A DNA stretch of 64,000 nt from Amborella trichopoda. Taxonomy: Eukaryota; Streptophyta; Magnoliopsida; Amborellales; Amborellaceae. The notes under the pieces are model-generated. The model was given only the letters and a program-made list of their open reading frames with translations. It was not told where the DNA came from and did not search any database. The stretch's first letter is position 1, and every line of letters starts with the position of its first letter. Below are positions 48,484 to 60,840 of this stretch, one piece after another. Location: contig NW_006499897.1 in assembly GCF_000471905.2 (NCBI RefSeq), positions 5,215,403 to 5,279,402 on the forward strand. The letters are read 5' to 3'. The position numbers and the translations under genes were made by a program.

Positions 48484-49589
48484 TACATTTGAATGTTTGA
48501 GTTACAATAAGTAAACCTTACGTTTGGTTTTTTTTTAAAGGCAGAGATAGGCCATCTTTACATTTGAATCAAACAATGTCCAGATGTTTGGGGATAGTGA
48601 TGAAAGATTTTTTTGTTCTTATTTAAAAGAATAAAATGCCACTCATGGATCTCATTTTATTGATAAGTGGAGTTTCAATCCTAAAGTTAAACCGGCATGC
48701 CAAGCTGGCAAACCACTAGTTTAAGCATAAATATAAAGAAGTTCTATTGCTACATCGAAAAGATGGAATCCAAATACACTCGTTTTTGAAGTAAATGTAG
48801 GGAAACTACATTATACCCTCCATATAAGGACACTGCACTCACTCAGTACACTCCATTAAAAAATCCCCTCACCACCTACACTAGGCTTCATTTCCCACAT
48901 CAAACACCCACATCACTTTACCATAGCTTATTGAAAGAAAATGCTCCTCCTCAATAATAAGAAAAAACAATAAAGGGCACAAGTTCTCTCTTCATTGTTT
49001 TCACATTATAGACTCGCTTCCAAGAAGAAGGAGCTCCACTAATGGCCACCACTTTATAAATTTCCAGTCCGTCACCCATGGACTAATGCTTTCAGGGTTG
49101 ATTGATCATCAACGTGCTGCGGCTTTTACACCTTGAGATTTAAGGCTTGCCTTACCATATGTGTGTGGTATAAGCTCAACCACACCATGATTATTTCCAT
49201 AATCACTGATGCAAAAGAAGAAAGTGGCACCTCCCATTTGCCCATGAGTCCTGAACTCATTGCTTTTGTGTTTATTGCGCATGAGCATGGGGGCAAAGAC
49301 CAAAGATGCGAGGGGAAAAGTTGGAGAACCAAAAGAGCAAGGTGAAGAGAACTAGGGAAAGCGCCTGGCGAAGATTCTCTTCTTTGCAGAAAAGCATAGG
49401 GCATCTAGCGAGCTTTCAAGCTATTTCTCATCCCCACTTTCTTCTCGATATAAAGTGTTTTTCCTTATGTTTACTCGTTCTTTAAGGGGAATATTGGCGT
49501 GCATCCTTCTAGGAGCGTCCCCAACTTAAGTTTTAAGTGCATTTGTAGATCACTCTTAACAAGAAAATAATCTCTCAAGCTCTCGTTTA
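48484..49589. other. Spacer between the two head-to-head Copia 5' LTRs
   Basis: A 1.1-kb stretch without recognisable coding or element ends. The zone 49230-49400 is less AT-rich and has overlapping short ORFs on both strands, none with a familiar motif. Confidence 0.4.
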
Positions 49590-50395
49590 TGTTCGCATTT
49601 TTGTTTTGAATAATACAAGGCGTTATTTCAAAATTATATCCTTTCAAACTATAGTATTTCAAATATATTGTTGTAGAGAAAGAAGTAGTAGATTATTTAT
49701 CCCATATCGAAGAATAAAAAAGCGAAAATCATCCTTAAATATGAAAAACTCTCTTCTGCTGTATTCAAAGAAAAAAAGGAAAGGAGGCTCCTCCTATGCG
49801 CGCGCACACGTTGCATGTACATGTGCAAAGGCATTTGATGGGCACTTTGCACTTTGTATGCTCACAGCAGTGCGTGACAGTTAGTTTGAACCACTGTGGC
49901 TATTGATGAATCAATTACAGTTGACTATAATTGATAAACGATCGATAACTGTTAAAGAAATGAACAGGTACGATGCATCCACCTGCCATAAGGAACGAAC
50001 AACGGGCCCTAAAAGCTGCAACCTATAATGTGAAAACACTCTTCCTCTAGAAATGGGACTCAATTTCATGCCCAAAACAAAATATTTTTACATACTATAT
50101 CTTCCACTCTAAATTACTCTTTCTAAAAGCAAGCAACTCTGGTGCTCTGAGATCTGCTTTTTTCTTGTGCTAAACAAACAAGATAAATGTTCAATCCTCT
50201 GTTTTTTGGTATCCCAAGGATAAGTTTGCCTAGTAAATATCATGCACACTGACTATTATTAATAATGGCAAATATTATCTTAAGATAGCGCATTGATGTG
50301 CCTGATACCAAAATTTGTATTCAATTTCTGTTCAAACACCTCCGCCAAACAAAAAATTAAAGCCCATGTTCCACCCACAGGCACTATCTTCAACA
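49590..50395 (+). repeat. 5' LTR of Copia copy B
   Basis: An 806-bp LTR starting tgttcgcatttttg and ending tatcttcaaca. It matches the LTR at 60841-61770 over its whole length, with shared phrases agaagtagtagatt, gcaactctggtgctct, aagtttgcct and cacattgacctacctg-like words. Confidence 0.75.
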
Positions 50396-50745
50396 ATCTA
50401 AGACAATATTTTCTAGTTAGAAAAAAAGTAAAATCCCCAAGTACCATCAAAGTCAAGAATCAAGACTTACATCGATTTGATAGAATCAACTTCAAAAGGT
50501 GGCAATAAAGGTTCGATATTTTTGTTGACAACACTTAATGTGGCCTATATAATTAGTGAACAAGAAGTCAACCTACCAAGTAAAGAAGAGAACGAACTCC
50601 GAAGTCACCCCACCAAGTAAAGAAGAGACCGTTGAACAGTCCCAATTGTGTCAAAAAGGGAGAAAGGATGACTACATGTGGAAATCACATCCTCAATGCT
50701 CTTACAGACCTAATTTATGATTTGTACTCGTTGGTATCAATCTGT
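50396..50745 (+). pseudogene. Copia B gag remnant (fossil)
   Basis: The plus strand reads HRFDRINFKRWQ (50470-50508) and, after a gap, HILNALTDLIYDLYSLVS (50679-50730). Both are signatures of the UBN2-type gag shared with copy A. The continuation lies beyond the inserted block that ends near 52690. Confidence 0.7.
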
Positions 50746-52690
50746 TTCATTTTATCCGATCGATATACAAACTATAGAATACCTTTAATCCATGGATTAC
50801 AAAGCCTTAAAGAATCTCAAAAAAAGAAAAAGAATTGCAGACATGAGATACTCGAATTTTATGGACTCCATCTACCTCACATAAGGACAATAGGTATCAA
50901 GACTACTACTTTTCCCTCTCTAGAATGCTATAGACTAGGACTTGAAGTTCTTGATTCTCTCAATCTCTTTTGAACTATGCAATTTTCCTTTTTAGAACGA
51001 GAGACAGATGAGATCAGACTAGTATGAATCTCAGGCCCTAATCTTACCATTTCAAAGCCAAGAAAGATATTCATGATTTCGGAAGTTTCTTTCTTCAAGC
51101 ATCTTATTTCATGGGATCTTCTATCCTCTATAGGCATTAGAGAATTGATTTCCTTATATTACATGCCTTGCTGGATCAATTCCAAGTTTTATGGATCAAG
51201 AATTGAATATAGTAAGTTTCCTACGCAAGGTGGAGGACCCAAGAGAGGACACATTTGTCGATCAAATCTCCCTCTATTTGCAAGTGTTCAGCCCTCATCA
51301 CAGACCAAAGGCAGTCATCCATCAAAAGATCTATCTAATGACTCTAGTTCCACCTAAAATTATGCTCCATATGTCAAAATTATTTGAAGATCAAATCCCT
51401 TTCCAAAAAGTGTTCAAGCTTATGGGAACTTTCAAAATTTTCCTTCCAATCTAGGATTTATCTTTCATATTGGAAAATTTTATTCAAAGGAATTCCTTCT
51501 GCCATTATTCTTGGAACCAAACCGGATACCTGTTGGGAATCAATAGGGCCGACTTCCCTTATTCTTGGTTTATTCCCCTTGATGTTGTGATTTACTTGCC
51601 TTAATCCTCGAAGCTGGTTTTAGGAAAATTTTAATAGGAACATCGAATTAGAGAGTTCAACATGAGAGACGAACTAAAGCACAAGAGCACATGGTGAACT
51701 TCCAATAGCTAATCCATCTTTAATAGAATTTCATGAAACTTGTTCTATGATCTCATCAGGCCTAAACAAGTAATCTTGTAAAGTTGTATCATATCGTATG
51801 ACCATTAGATCCAGATTCAACAGTTTGCCACGAACACCGTATTCACAGAACTCATGGCACATGGTGAAATTTCCAAAATCATTGAAGCTTCACCAGCATA
51901 TTTGTCGGCCTGAATCCATGCTTTCCACCAAATTTCAACTGATTTCAACATGATTAGGAGCAAAATATTAAGTTCACCACGAGGGGCACATGTGCCACTT
52001 CTATTCATGGTGGACACTCAATTTCTAGGCAAATCTTTTACAAAACTTACATAACTCATCCAAAATATTTCCTTCACCATAACAAAGCATCCCGTAGAGC
52101 TTAATGTTGCTTTGGAGCAGTTTAAGACCCAAAGTGAAAGTTTACCTCGAGAAGCTCACATGCCACATGCCTTTGCTTGAGTTCGCTGTGAATCTACAAC
52201 TTCACTCCAAGTTTCACTGCAACCCTCATGGAACTTACCCAAAGCCTTTATTTCATCATGAGATGGCCCACTAAATGTTTGGTGAAGGACCTCTACAATG
52301 TTTGGTTTGCTTTGGACTAGATTTGGATCCAAATCGAGAGTTCATCACGAGAACCTATGCAAGGCTACTATAGCTCGCAGTGAACTTTAAAATTTATACT
52401 AACTTTAGGATTTCTGGTTGAGTGCTTCAAAACATCCTCATTAAGCATTCACCAAATTTTGGTTCGTTTAGACACCATTTAGTCCAATTTCAATAGCCCG
52501 TCATGAGACATTATTCATAGACACTGTAGCTCACGGTAAACTTTGCAAACCCAAACTCATGAACCCCAAAGAAGCATCAACTTATTTCATAATTTCAAAG
52601 GTATACACAACGTTCTGACTCATTAGAAATTACTGAGATCAGGACCATATATTCATTTCATATTTTCTTAGGTCTTTCACAAAACACACC
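50746..52690. other. Inserted block of unknown origin with a hairpin-bearing tandem repeat
   Basis: About 1.9 kb separates the Copia B gag start from its downstream part. The left 0.9 kb has only short ORFs without known motifs (for example 51191-51454). The right part is a six-unit degenerate tandem array (51654-52543). I cannot assign the block to a transposon family, and its exact ends are uncertain. Confidence 0.5.
51654..52543. repeat. Six-unit degenerate tandem repeat, each unit with an imperfect hairpin
   Basis: Units start near 51654, 51822, 51971, 52139, 52339 and 52497 (spacing about 150-200 bp). Each has a left arm like agttcaccacgag and, about 20-35 bp later, a right arm like ctcgcagtgaact that pairs with it. 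The clearest is unit 5 (52339-52351 with 52374-52386). Between hairpins, recurring phrases such as atttcaa, cctaaacaagt and ggtttgctttgga suggest a common long ancestor unit. Confidence 0.65.
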
Positions 52691-54475
52691 TAAACACCCC
52701 ATCATGGATAGAAAGTTAAAAAAAAATGAAAAACAGTTCAAATTTAGGAAAGAGAGTGGATTCCATAGAAAGAAAAATGAAATATCAAAATTTCAATCCA
52801 AGGCAAAACTTGAAAAGCACAAATCTAAGGACATGGCTCAAAATAACAAGAAGCATTCCTTTTCATTAATTCAAAAGAACATCAAGGATCAGAGCTCCAA
52901 AACCAACAAAAACAAAAAAGAAAAAAAAATAGGAAATTGCCTTTCTATGGGAAACTCAGATACTATTTAAAAGAATGCCAACACCGAGAAAGACTTTGAA
53001 AGCCTCAACACCAAGCAAAGATCATCACTTCAGAAAAATTTGTAGCTACAGTCACCAAAGTGAATATGATCAATAAAGAGGATAGTTGATGGGTGTATAT
53101 CAGGGCTACCATTCATGTATCAAACAACCGAGATATATTTAAAAACAAATGAATTGGTGCATAATATAAATTCAATCCAATTAGGAATAAGATTCCTTGC
53201 GACGACGTTCAATAAATAAATGGTGAAACTAAACTCACTTCGACAAGGTTTTAAATTTGGAAAAAGTATTTTATGTGCATAATATGAGAAGGAATCTCGT
53301 GTCGGGTAACCCTTTAAATGAGTGAGATTCAAGCAGCCATAAGGTCTAATAGATCATATTCACCAAGAATGGTGTATTTGTTGGAAAAAGATACTCATGA
53401 AATGGGATATCAAGGCTTTACTTGATTGATGAAATAACAAGTTTTTCTACTTATATTGTGACTTCTTATAGCTTGTGACATGCTACATTAGGACTTTGAA
53501 TTATGCTTCTACATGACTCATAATTAAGTTAGACCTCATTGTTAAATGTGGTGATTTATCAAATGAAAAATGTGATGCCTGTGTACGAGCCAAAATAAAA
53601 AGAAAGCTTTTCCCTTCCATAAAGAACCCAAAAACCAACAAAAACAAAAGAAAAAAAAAAAAACTACTTCATATATAGCAAGCTCAGATTCTATTGATGA
53701 ACACCGACACTAAAAGAGACTCCAAAAGCCTCAAAACCAAGCAAACATGACCAACAAAGAAAAGTTGGTGCGCATGGTCACCAAAATGAATATGATCAAC
53801 AAAGAGGATAGTTGGTGACTGTACATCAGGGTTACCATTCCTCTATCAAACAACTGAGACCTCTTTACAAACAAATAAAATGATGCATGATAGAAACTTA
53901 GCCCCATTCATAATGCAACCATGTAACTTGTGGCATGCTAGATTAGGATATTTGAATTATGCTTCTATAAAATTTCATCAAAAAAAATTTATGCTTCTAT
54001 AAAATCCACGCTTAAGTTATACCTAATCCTTAAATGTGGTGATTAATCAAATGTGAGGCATGCTACCATGGAGAGGAATACACAAATATTGTGACTTGTA
54101 CATAACGATATCTATAGTTTAAACAATGTGCTTGCAAGATGAAGAAAAAGATATCATATTTCATCACATGCATAGATGACTTTTCTTGTTACACTTATAT
54201 GTATTTGCTACAACATAAAGATGAAGCTTTTCAAAAAGTTCAAGATTAACAAAGCCTAAGTTGAAAATGAAAATTTACTTAATAGGAAAATTAAAATTCT
54301 AAGAAGCGATAGCAGTTGAGAATATCAAATGATATTACTAGTTTTATGAAAAAAGCGGGTTAACACACCAAGTGACCACTTCTAACACAATGGCATAGCC
54401 GGGAAAAATAACATAACATTGGCACAAATGATTAACTCAATGTTAATAAATTCTGAGAATATTTCTATATGGACC
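52691..54475 (+). pseudogene. Copia B gag end, protease, pre-integrase and integrase (fossil)
   Basis: A Lys-rich gag tail (52704-52970) leads to protease phrases (YIRATIHVSNNREIFKN near 53096-53145) and to the pre-integrase zinc region (KCGDLSNEKCDACVRAKI near 53555-53600). A segment resembling protease and pre-integrase appears a second time (about 53690-54090). Integrase-core phrases follow at 54150-54470, including DEAFQKFKINKAEVENE-like words and MINSMLINSENISIWTE. The fold-back element starts directly afterwards. Confidence 0.7.
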
Positions 54476-57400
54476 GAATCACCGCATGGTCCATATTTTA
54501 CATCCAGTTTCTCATTCATGGGTTTTTATTCCAGTTTACCCCCAATTCGATTTTGCAAAGATCAAACAATGTATTCTTAAAATTATTTTTTGAGATTTAT
54601 GCACATTTCCGCAAAATTCCCATTATTAAAAACATTCCCCTATAAATTTCAATTTCACATTCATCGCCATTTTTTGCAATTTGTTTATTTTCTACCAAAT
54701 TGTCCCTACTTCTAACATTAAAGGTCTGAAGTTTAACTCTGTTCCAAAATTGAAAAAAAAAAATAACCCATAACAAACTTTGAACCTTGAAGGTTCGAAG
54801 TTTAGCTTCAAAAGCAGACTTCAAACCTTGAAGCTCCAAAGATTAAAATATAACTTTAACTTACCTTTAAAAGCAAACCTCAAACATTGAAGCTACGGAG
54901 TTTGGTTTTGCAGGTAAACTTTAGACCTTATTCATTTTTCGATTTCTTTTTTTTTTTTTAACAAATTTAGACTTCAGGTTTTCAAGGTTCAAAGATTGGT
55001 TTAGTTATTTCTTTTTTAGCAATAAAGTTGAAAGGAGGGGCAAATTCTTTTTTCAGCAACAAAGTTGAAAGGAGGGGCAATTTGATCAAAAAAAAAGAAA
55101 AATGGGCATGAATGTAAATATTAAAATTTAGAGAAGATGTTTTAAATGACGCAAATTTGGGAGGATGTGTATAAATTTCTCTCTTTTTTTTCCACGAATT
55201 CAAAGGCACTGCGATGCCCAAGATATTGGACCATCCCATTTATGTAGCAATCGTAAATTGGAATAAGAAACATCAAATTGTCCTATACTTTACTATTTAT
55301 TTGAATGTAAACCAGTCCGATATCTCCCATATCAAATTGTATTTTAAATAAAAAAAGAAAAAGAAATTTGGTGGTCCATTATCTCCAACACCGGCCCAAC
55401 CCTTATTCCCTTTCTTTACATCGCAATCATAGCTATAATATATGTTAGACATGTGCAACCCCCATATTATGATACGTTAGGGATGCTTTCTTAGTCAATA
55501 ATAATACAACATGTCCAATATAAAATGTTATATGTATATATTACACATGTACATGTCATATATACAACACTAAGAATATGCACATGATATTTATCTACTA
55601 TTATATATTAAGTGAAATGAGGACCTTGCTGCTTCTTTCATCAAGTTTCCCTTTTGTTTTTCAATTTTACATTTAAACTTTTATGTTAACTCTATTTTAT
55701 CCTTATTGATTTTTATATTTATAACCATTTATCTATATTCTCTCTCTCCCCCACTCAAGGAATTCTCTCTCCCAATCTCTCATCCTTCTCTTATATTTAT
55801 AGAACAATTAATTCTATAAATATTTCTCTCCCCCTCAATGGATTCTCTCTCATATTTATCTCTCCTATATTTAGGGAATATTTACTCCATCTGCCCTATG
55901 CCCACATGCAGATTTAAGTTCATTTTATTATTTCAGAGATTTTCCACACTTTCCCTTCTCTGTCAGCAAATTCTCCCACTCAATAGATTCTCTCTAAACG
56001 AACTCCCTCTCCTCGCTCTCAATTGATTTTCTTTCTTTATTATGCATGTTTACTACTTTCAAATAAATCATATTAAAATTGTAACCTACAATTAAGACTT
56101 TCAAAAAAAAATCGATTTTCAAAAAAAAAAAACTTCAATTAATGTTCTTAATAACTACTAATAATTATTTTATATTTATCATACATAAATTTAAAGCCAG
56201 TTGGTGATTGCATTCATCTTGATAATGTCAATGCAATTAATTTCTGCAAATTAATACTTAATTAGTAACTTCCCAATAATTGAAAATAATTAATTCTACC
56301 AATAATATCTAGATTAATGGAAACACCAATTTGCTTTAAAAGAATATATAACAAATATAGAGTAATTAATAGTACTTAAGTATTTATTAATAATATTAAT
56401 AGTATTATCATTTAAAGATAATGTCTTTGAAAGTAGTAAGCATACATAATAAAGAAAGAGAATTTTGTTGTGAGAGAGAGATTACATAACTATAAAGATA
56501 ATCAAATCTGTGAGAGAGAGAGAGAGAGAGAGAATGAAAAGTCTCCAAAATAATAAAAGGAATTCAAACTTGCTTGTAAAAGGCAGGCATGTTGAGAGGG
56601 GAGAAGAGAGAATAAATGTTTCATAAATATAGGAGAAAGATAAAGATGAGAGACAGAATCTGTCGAGGGGGGGAAAGAGTAAATATGGAAATGACTGTTC
56701 CATAAATACAGAAGAGAGATAACAATGAGAGTGGGAGAGAAAATCCGTTGAAAGGGACAAGAAAGAAAATATAGAGAAATGGTAATAAATACAAGAAACA
56801 GTATAGATAGAATTAGAAAGAACAAAATACGGAAGTAACTGTTCCATATATATAGTAGAGAGATAAAAATGAGAGTGGGAGAGAAAATCCGTTGAAAGGG
56901 GAGAGAAAAAAAATATGGAAAAATGATAATAAATAACAAAACAAATATAGATAGAATTAGGACAAAATGGGAATAACAAAAAGATTAAAAGGATAAAATT
57001 GAAAAATAAATCGACACTTGATGAAAGAATACGTTAGGTCCTCCTCTCGCTTAATATATAAAATAGATAATGCATATTACATATAACCTTCATATGACAT
57101 ATACCTACAACCTCCACATTATGGCTATCATTACGATGTTAAAAAGAGGAAATAAGGTGACAATCCGATGTTGGAAATATCACCTTTTTTATTTTGAATA
57201 TGATTCAATTTTGGAGACATCAAACGGGTCCATACATAAATGAAATTCAAGAATTGCACAGGTCCAATGTTTCTAGTATCAGACCACCCCAAAAATGGCA
57301 CAATCCAATATCTTGAGCATCAAATTGCCTTAGGACACAAAAAAATACAAAATAAAAACAAGAAAATAAGTAATTTGATATTTGGAATATCAAATTGGGA

Positions 57401-57480
57401 CCAAAACTAGAATAAAAAAACCCATAAAAAAAGACGGACCTAGGTATAAATATGCAAAAACATAGACCATACGGTAATTC
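54476..57480. mobile_element. 3.0-kb fold-back element with arms over 1 kb
   Basis: The left end gaatcaccgcatggtccat and the reverse complement of the right end gaattaccgtatggtctat begin a mirror-image match. It runs inwards to about 56110 on the left and about 56390 on the right. Mirrored landmarks include ttctttcatcaagt, atattaagtgaaatgagg against atattaagcgagagg, tcaacggattttctctc-type blocks, and ttctttctttattatgcatg against ttctttctttattatgtatg next to the centre. The arms carry their own tandem blocks (ctctccc, atatttatagaac). The 280-bp centre is AT-rich. No transposase or other long coding frame is present. It interrupts the Copia B integrase. No TSD was found. Confidence 0.78.
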
Positions 57481-57497
57481 AACATTTATTTTTAGGC

Positions 57498-57738
57498 TGT
57501 ATTACCTCATGGTCTATGTTTTTCTTTGTTTATAGTCGAGCTATAAACAAAGAAAATAGCAGGTTGGTTGTTATCTTGGTCTTTAAAGTTGGGATCGAGA
57601 TCCCTAACAGCATTATTTAGGATCCCTAACGATAGGGATCGACATCCCTGATAAATCAGTTCCGAGAGCGATGGAAACGAGATCCTAGAAGGGATTGCCT
57701 ACCAAAGTAGGCGATCCCGATAACTATGTATTACCTCA
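57498..57738. other. Hairpin-rich insert flanked by a 12-bp direct repeat
   Basis: tgtattacctca occurs at 57498-57509 and 57727-57738, directly before Copia integrase sequence resumes. The 217 bp between begin with a third copy of the fold-back terminus (tggtctatgttttt). They hold the hairpin ctttgtttatag-tcgag-ctataaacaaag (perfect 12-bp stem) and several gggatc/gatccc palindromes, plus gcctac-caaa-gtaggc. It looks like a small derivative of the same fold-back family. It has no ORF. Confidence 0.5.
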
Positions 57739-60360
57739 AACCTCTAAAAGTATTTTTGTTGGGTATGAACAAAACAGTGAAACATATAGATTTTAGAACT
57801 ACGTTCAAACACAACAATTAAATCTAGATATGCTAATTCCTTGAGAATCTAAGCAATAAGAGTAAATCTCAAATTTTAGTACTCTACGAAAGAAAACTGA
57901 TCAAGATAAAGAAAATAATACTTATAATGAACACAATACTTATAATGAACACACAAAAAGAAATAATAACGAGGGTGTAATCAAAAGAAATAAGAAAAAG
58001 AAAAATCACATGTACAATTTTAGCCCTGATTTTTATATTAACCTAGTAGAAGCAAACCAAAATATGGCATTTGGTGTAATTCCAACAGCGTTAAAAGTGA
58101 AGGAAGACTATTCCTCATTAGGTAAAGCCTTAGCATCACATGATGATTAGAAATACACTATTAATTGTGAGAGGGACTATATTGTTGCCAAACAAATTTG
58201 AAATCGGTCGATCTACAAGTGGTTCTAAACATATAGAACATAAATGAACATTTGAAAGAAAACGTAATGTTGATGGATCAATTACTAAGACCGAGACTAG
58301 ACTATAGCTAAAGGGTATAAACAAAAGGAGAGCATAGATTATCTTAATAGATATGCCTCGTCAACGAGAATACCTACTATACGATTACTATATGCAATAA
58401 CCTTCATTAACCATCTAATTATTTACCTAATGAATGTAAAAACTGCATTTCCTAAATAGTGAAATAAATGAACAACCCCATTTTCTCAACAAAAAAAAAA
58501 ATGAACCCATTGTTTAAAAAAAGGGTCTGCCTGGCGCCTAGAGAACCTCAAGGTGCACGCCCATGGCTAGGGGGCTCTCCCTGAGGAGCCATACCTAGGC
58601 GGCCCAAGCAAGCGCCCAGCGCCCAATCTTAGGCGGGTGTCCAAGTACTGGACCCTGTTTTTGGGAATAAAGTGCCCTTAAAAGCCACAATTTTTTCATA
58701 GAAAGCTATTGGGGGTATTCTAAACCCCTAAGTGATTAAGCCAAGCCCCCAAATATATTGATTTGAGATTTTTGTGAATCGAAAATAAAAATATGAGATT
58801 TCAAGAAACATCCATAAGCTTACTCTTCATAGTTGGAATTTTTTTTAGAATCTAGTTTAGATATTTTAAGCCTTTTATATTTCTCTTTGTATTTCATCTT
58901 GTCTAGTTTTGATCGTGTTGATGTGTCTATATGGAGTATGCCATACTCAATTTGGATTGGATAGTTGGAGGTTAATACACCATGGACTTGTTTATGTTTT
59001 TTACTTTTTTTCACTAAATTTGTAATGATTTAAAGTTTTGAACGTGTTTCAACATTCATGCATATATATTTGCATGAAAAGAGTTTGTTGGAATACATAT
59101 CAATGCAAAACAAACCACACACACAAAATTAACTGGACATATATGCAATGTTCCACCTCAAGGCGCCCGCTTAGTGCATGGGTGTTAGCCTGCCCAGGGG
59201 TCACCGAGCATTTTTTGAAACATTGAACAACCCAAAGGATTTGTGTGTTAGGCCAAGAAAATAAAGAATGTAAATTGGTTAAATCTCATTGTAGACTAAA
59301 ACATGCACCTAAACAATGACATGAGAAATTTAGCAATTTATAAATATTAAATAGTTGCTGATAAATGTTTATATAATGAAAAAATTAATTCTCTATGTAT
59401 CACCATATATTTATATGTGGATGACACGTAGTTTTTGCTCTACCATGAAAATAGTGAAGGAAATTAGGGTTTCCTCAAATCTAACTCTGATATGGACTCA
59501 TGTGATGCTGATGCATTTGCATCAACAAAGTGAGGAAAGATAATATGTTAAGGTGTTAAAGAACTCTCAGTTTATTGAAAAAAGGCTCAATAAGTTTAAG
59601 CATAGTGATTATAAGTCAGCCGCTACCCCAATGGATCCTCATAACAAGTTAACGAAAAATGAAGATGAATCTTTCCAATAGGAGATAATAATCTTATAAA
59701 TACATGAGTAGCACAAGACCTCACATTGCATACGCAGTAAGAAAACTTAGTTGATTTATAAGTCGCCTTGATTGAAGGCATTAACCAATCTCTCGACTAA
59801 TAAGATATTTAAAAGGGACAATCAATTTTGACACACTACGTAGGTTACACCAAGGTGTTGGAAGGATAAAATGATGCCAGTTGGCATATGGAAACCCATA
59901 ATTTACTATCCGTATTAGGATGGATATTTATATTAGCTTGTGAGTAGACCAAACAAATGTGCATTTTGCACTCAATGGATTCAAAATTTATAACCTGAAT
60001 CCGCTTGTGAATATACAAAACGGTTAAAGAACTTATTTTATGACCCACCAATATGGCCAAAATGGATACTAGCAGTTATAATTCATTGTTATAATCATGC
60101 TACAATAATGAGAACATGTCGTGATGTATATAATGAAAAATCCAAACGTATAGGGCACATAGATAACTTTGTAAGATTATCAATTGGGGATAAGAGTTGT
60201 GAGTCCAGAATATCTGAGGTCAAAGGAGAATTTGGCCACTCATTGGAGAAAAAGTCTTGCAAAGACATAGAATACCAAAGAGAATAGGGCTAGAGTCCAT
60301 AAAGTAATCACCATCAGCATGTACCTAACCTAGTCTTTTGTAACCTCAAATTTCTAGATT
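57739..60360 (+). pseudogene. Copia B integrase end, reverse transcriptase and RNase H (fossil)
   Basis: The plus strand reads SKSIFVGYEQNSETYRF (57744-57795, end of integrase), KRNVDGSITKTETRL (58268-58312) and LIIYLMNVKTAFPK (58418-58459, reverse transcriptase). After a MITE at 58479-59225 it continues EQPKGFV, YLYVDDT (59390-59410, the active-site YVDD), ATPMDPHNKLTKNEDE and TRPHIAYAVRKLS (59620-59755, RNase H start). It ends near SKENLATHW and VITISMYL. It is clearly Copia and broken throughout. Confidence 0.78.
58471..59233. mobile_element. Non-autonomous hAT with perfect 8-bp TSD in the Copia B reverse transcriptase
   Basis: The TSD aacaaccc is identical at 58471-58478 and 59226-59233. 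The element (58479-59225, 747 bp) starts cattttctcaac with a second terminus-like cattgtttaaaaaaa 30 bp inside. Its right end reverse-complemented is caatgtttcaaaaaatgc. GC-rich subterminal zones hold cctaggcggcc and gcgcccagcgccc; the centre contains gggggtattctaaacccct, shared with the element at 28522-29677. It is non-coding. Confidence 0.88.
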
Positions 60361-60840
60361 CAAAGTGGTAATAACAAGATGCACAAGTGGTTAGTAAGTC
60401 CATACAGTAGATAAGTCGAGTGATAACTTGTATATAAGGAAGGATGAGTTGAGTTCTTAATGATACCTAAGATTGTTTATAATTCATAGTATTATTATAT
60501 ACAAGGGCACCTTTAATAGACACATACATATATAAGTGTAGAAGTTAAGCCACTTCCTATGAGAAGAGACTTTTCTCTAGAGCACTTGCAAAATTGAGAT
60601 AGGAGCCCAAGGCACAGAACATGATGGCAGTTAAAAAGCACCATAGAATATATTATTTGTGTATTGTGCTACTAGACCATGGGGTAATGTCCTCGAGTCA
60701 AACTATATGCTACCATGAAACTTGATGGACTTTATAGTACATACATAAAGTGAAGGTTCGAATCAAAAGATATATTCATGGTATGCAAATAATACATGGA
60801 TGCCCATATTTTTATATTATTTTAAAATAAGTGGAAAAAT
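60361..60840 (+). other. 3' non-coding segment of Copia copy B
   Basis: Between RNase H and the 3' LTR. The last 160 bp (gaaacttgatggactttata, agtgaaggttc, atgcccatatttt) match the minus-strand segment just before the 3' LTR of copy A (36111-36270), confirming that both copies share this region. Confidence 0.65.

Noticed and set aside
49126-49404. Overlapping ORFs on both strands in the spacer between Copia LTRs
   Set aside because: No family motif and no splice or promoter context; the mutual overlap suggests chance openness in a less AT-rich patch.
51191-51454. 87-codon ORF (SFLRKVEDPREDTFVDQ...)
   Set aside because: Somewhat protein-like but overlapped by another frame of similar length and without any known domain; not enough to call a gene.
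56482-56979. Two overlapping open frames of 145 and 165 codons on the minus strand
   Set aside because: They lie in the CT/GA-rich tandem blocks of the fold-back arm and consist of Ser/Leu/Phe low-complexity translation; the mirrored arm does not keep the frame.
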